A stretch of DNA of 34,571 nt from contig NZ_JANKJG010000018.1 in assembly GCF_024733015.1 (NCBI RefSeq), forward strand, positions 1 to 34,571, in the 5' to 3' direction. Each line of letters starts with the position of its first letter. Position 1 is the first letter of the stretch. A program made the position numbers and the translations under genes. Below, in pieces: positions 32,182 to 34,571 of this stretch. The notes under the pieces were generated by a model that made no database searches, had not been told where the DNA came from, and was given only the letters and a program-made list of their open reading frames with translations. This stretch comes from Pseudosulfitobacter koreensis. Lineage in GTDB: Bacteria > Pseudomonadota > Alphaproteobacteria > Rhodobacterales > Rhodobacteraceae.

Positions 32182-33715
32182 ATTTTGTTGAAAAACTTTT
32201 TCTTGATTGAGGGCTGAACTGCTGATTCAATTCCTGTAATTTAGGGGAGGATCGGCGATGATGGGACCGAGGCAGGAAGCGCAACCGGCGCTGTTTTACG
32301 AGTTCTCGCTCGAGGATCACATCCCCACGGATCACTTCCTGCGATCCATCGACCGGTTTGTCGACTTGAGCAGTATCCGCGCCCATCTGGCGGAGTTCTA
32401 CAGTCACACAGGCCGAGCCTCGGTCGGTCCCGAGTTGCTGATCCGAATGCTTCTGGTCGGATATTGTTTCGGCATCCGGTCAGAGCGGCGGCTCTGCGAA
32501 GAGGTTCATCTTAACCTCGGGTATCGCTGGTTTTGTCGCCTCGATCTGAGCGACCGGGTCCCGGATCACTCAACGTTTTCCAAGAACCGGCATGGGCGCT
32601 TTCGCGACAGCGAACTGCTGCGCCACCTGTTTGAGACGACTGTCGCGCGTTGCATCGCCGAAGGTCTGGTCAGCGGCCAGCGCATGGCGATTGATGCCAG
32701 CCTGATCGAAGCCGATGCCAACAAGCAGAACTCCACGCCGAAGGAAGACTGGGACGCAACGCACATCGATCCGGCTGACGCGCCCCGCGCCGTGCGCGAG
32801 TATCTCGACACGCTGGACAAGGTCGCATTTGGCGCGGCCAGCGAGGTGCAGCCCAAGTTTACCTCGCATTCTGATCCCGCCAGTCAGTGGACAGCAGCCC
32901 GTAAAGGCCCTGCTTTCTTTAGCTATTCCGACAATTATCTCATCGACACGGATCACGGTGTCATCTTGGATGTGGAACCCACCCGCTCCATCCGGCAAGC
33001 CGAGGTTGGGTCGACAAAAACCATGCTGACGCGGGTGAAAGACAAATTCGGCCTGGTCCCTGACTGGATGATCGCCGACACAGCCTATGGTTCAGGCCCA
33101 ATGCTCGGCTGGCTCGTGGAACGCAAGATCGATCCTTACATCCCGGTGATCGACAAGGCCGGACGACCCGATGGGACCTGGACACGCACAGATTTCGACT
33201 GGGATGCGCAGAACGACCAATACATCTGCCCCGAGGGGCACGCGCTCAAGCAGTTCCGCCGGAATTATTCCGATCCGAACCGGGGTCCGACGGGCAAAGG
33301 CACTGCGAAGTATCGTGCGCTGAAGCTGATCTGTCAGGTTTGCCCATCCAAGCCGAAGTGCTGCCCCAATGCCGACGCCAGATCGATCACGCGTGAAGAA
33401 CACGAAGATGCCCGTCAAGTTGCCAGGGATCTGGCCAAAACGGATGAATGCGCGATCGCGATGAAGCTCAGGAAGAAGGTCGAAATGCTCTTCGCTCATC
33501 TCAAACGTATTCTCGGCCTGAGCCGACTTCGATTACGTGGCCCATGCGGTGTAAATGACGAATTCCTGCTCGCCGCAACCGCCCAAAACCTCCGTAAACT
33601 GGCTAAGATCTTTCCTGCATCGCAGCAAACGCGTAAAGCCTGATAAAGAAAGGCGCTCGCGCTGAATTTCGAGCAGCTATTTCTGCAATCGCAAACGTTA
33701 GTTTTTCCACAAAAT
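32182..33715 (+). mobile_element. Intact IS1182-family insertion sequence
   Basis: Terminal inverted repeats are ATTTTGTTGAAAAACT at 32182-32197 and, on the opposite strand at 33700-33715, ATTTTGTGGAAAAACT (15 of 16 equal). This form is typical of IS1182-family ends. The element is about 1534 bp with one complete transposase gene. No clear target duplication was seen; the left flank is the right end of the deleted remnant, six bases away. Confidence 0.85.
32258..33643 (+). CDS. IS1182-family transposase
   Basis: The 461-residue DDE transposase has an N-terminal DUF772 domain (FSLEDHIPTDHFLRSIDRF, then LLIRMLLVGYCFGIRSER). Its catalytic acidic residues lie in AIDASLIEADANK (near 144-156), MIADTAYGSG (near 270-279), and the C-terminal region with MKLRKKVEMLFAHLKRILGL. 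A Cys-rich stretch (CQVCPSKPKCCP, near 360-371) is typical of the family. GGGAGG lies ahead of two adjacent ATGs at 32258. No disruption is seen, so the gene is probably functional. Confidence 0.93.
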   Translation: MMGPRQEAQPALFYEFSLEDHIPTDHFLRSIDRFVDLSSIRAHLAEFYSHTGRASVGPELLIRMLLVGYCFGIRSERRLCEEVHLNLGYRWFCRLDLSDRVPDHSTFSKNRHGRFRDSELLRHLFETTVARCIAEGLVSGQRMAIDASLIEADANKQNSTPKEDWDATHIDPADAPRAVREYLDTLDKVAFGAASEVQPKFTSHSDPASQWTAARKGPAFFSYSDNYLIDTDHGVILDVEPTRSIRQAEVGSTKTMLTRVKDKFGLVPDWMIADTAYGSGPMLGWLVERKIDPYIPVIDKAGRPDGTWTRTDFDWDAQNDQYICPEGHALKQFRRNYSDPNRGPTGKGTAKYRALKLICQVCPSKPKCCPNADARSITREEHEDARQVARDLAKTDECAIAMKLRKKVEMLFAHLKRILGLSRLRLRGPCGVNDEFLLAATAQNLRKLAKIFPASQQTRKA

Positions 33716-34019
33716 CGGCGGAATGCGGACATTCGCCGCACGAGCGAGAGAGCGCTAATGCGTCCTTGGAAGCAGACATCGCCGTTATTCCGAAGGCATT
33801 CCCGATGCTACAGCGCAGTGGGGCTGCCCCGAAGTCCCCGCGACGAATGCTGTTGGCATTGACGCCGACTTCGGCAGATAGCACCGAAGACCCGGTTTAT
33901 CGTTGCGACTTCCCAGCATCCTGAGAAGAAACATCGCGCCTTACGGCAGACTGGTTTGCCACCCTTGCAGCCTGTCGCTGTGCTAAAGCAAGTCTTGATC
34001 AATCGTCGGTAATTCGCGG
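33716..34019. other. Stretch without a recognisable gene
   Basis: About 300 bp between the IS1182-family element and the response regulator. Short open frames are present but none resembles a known protein, and no RNA gene or clear terminator was identified. Confidence 0.5.
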
Positions 34020-34442
34020 TTACCCCTGGTCCTTCGGATTGTCCGAGATGGTTTTGATCACGCGGCCAAGCTCACCCGCAAGCAAAGGCTTCGAAAGCAT
34101 CGCCAGCGGACGGATTGCCGCCCTCTCCTCATCGGTCACCTGGTGCAGGCTACCGCTGACGATGATGCACCGAATGTCCATCTCTGCACGAAGCACCATC
34201 GCGGCATCCTGCCCACGGCTTCCATCGGCAAGCTGAAGGTCGACAATTGCAAGGTCAGGGAGGAACTCGCGTGACATCTCGATGGCCTTTGTCGCTGTTG
34301 CAGCGATGCCGACGACCTCATGCCCCAATTCATCAAGCTGCCCCTCAAGGTCCAGCGCGATGAAGATGTTGTCCTCGATCACCAGCACTTTCAGCGCAGC
34401 GGGTCTCTCATTCGGGGAAAAGGATTCGTGTCCGCCAGCCAT
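34020..34442 (-). CDS. Single-domain response regulator
   Basis: The 140-residue protein is a receiver domain with no output domain. Expected residues are present: acidic pair Glu23-Asp24, phospho-acceptor Asp68 (VDLQL), Ser96 and Lys118 (SKP). Such stand-alone receivers often pass phosphate on or inhibit a partner; beside HWE or HisKA_2 kinases in alphaproteobacteria they can act in general stress or light signalling. The ATG at 34442 lies inside the end of the upstream kinase gene (35-bp overlap) and has no clear ribosome site; a GTG nearer the first strand of the domain is an alternative. Confidence 0.88.
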   Translation of the reverse strand: MAGGHESFSPNERPAALKVLVIEDNIFIALDLEGQLDELGHEVVGIAATATKAIEMSREFLPDLAIVDLQLADGSRGQDAAMVLRAEMDIRCIIVSGSLHQVTDEERAAIRPLAMLSKPLLAGELGRVIKTISDNPKDQG

Positions 34443-34571
34443 TTGTTCTGTCTAACTCGGTTGTTCCGCTCAATTGCGATGCCATCCCCTCAATCAAACG
34501 TTGTCCGAGACCCGTCGACGGTGACTTACTCTCCAAACGATCGGCAGTCGGGCTTGTTCCGTTATCCGCAA
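34408..34571 (-). CDS. Sensor histidine kinase, C-terminal end only (cut by window edge)
   Basis: Reading leftward from 34569, the last 53 residues of a kinase are visible: an N/G1-box-like ADNG at the very start, the STGLGQRLIEGMASQL segment (G2 box and the helix after it), and the final strand ending RTRILFPE with a stop at 34408-34410. This matches the ATPase domain end of HWE/HisKA_2-type kinases. The gene overlaps the response regulator by 35 bp in another frame, so the two are very likely co-translated as a two-component pair. The sensor and phospho-acceptor domains lie outside the window. Confidence 0.75.
   Translation of the reverse strand, partial: ADNGTSPTADRLESKSPSTGLGQRLIEGMASQLSGTTELDRTNGWRTRILFPE

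Overview
The window looks like accessory DNA from a Roseobacter-group alphaproteobacterium (Rhodobacterales). This is inferred from the protein families, the moderately high GC, and a TTGCG-N4-CACAA type operator as described for NnrR in Rhodobacter. No rRNA, tRNA or CRISPR array was seen.

Positions 1-12300 form a low-oxygen and nitrite respiration island. A leftward operon reads ccoI-ccoS-ccoN-ccoO-ccoQ-ccoP, then a 56-residue membrane protein and a DUF2189 membrane protein. Most of its junctions overlap, and an FNR-like box lies upstream of ccoI. The last gene runs into the end of an IS21-type element at the window edge. Next comes the leftward pair pseudoazurin-nirK. It is followed by an NnrR/Dnr-type Crp/Fnr regulator (+), a small cysteine-rich DUF1858 protein (-), and nnrS-nnrU (+). 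The same 14-bp operator core, TTGCGCCAGCACAA, occurs before pseudoazurin and, inverted, between the DUF1858 gene and nnrS. Together these genes would import copper, build the cbb3 oxidase, reduce nitrite to NO, and respond to NO. No nitric oxide reductase is present.

Positions 12500-15100 hold a PACE-family efflux protein, a 5-formyltetrahydrofolate cyclo-ligase homologue, a MarR regulator, and a decayed IS3-family transposase.

Positions 15135-24780 form a catabolic locus. Leftward are an Ldh2-type dehydrogenase, an iron-type alcohol dehydrogenase, a succinate-semialdehyde-type aldehyde dehydrogenase and an alpha/beta hydrolase. Rightward are a GntR/FCD regulator, a ribose-type ABC importer (ATPase, permease, binding protein) and a DJ-1/PfpI protein. 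The divergent promoter carries four tandem TCGTA pentamers. The substrate cannot be read from sequence.

From 24780 to the end the region is a patchwork. It contains a frameshifted rnk-like remnant, an intact IS5-family element with inverted repeats and a 6-bp direct repeat, and a dctPQM TRAP transporter. These are followed by a solitary DUF3987-like P-loop protein, an internally deleted IS1182 remnant directly abutting an intact IS1182 element, and a single-domain response regulator overlapping the 3' end of a histidine kinase gene cut by the window edge.
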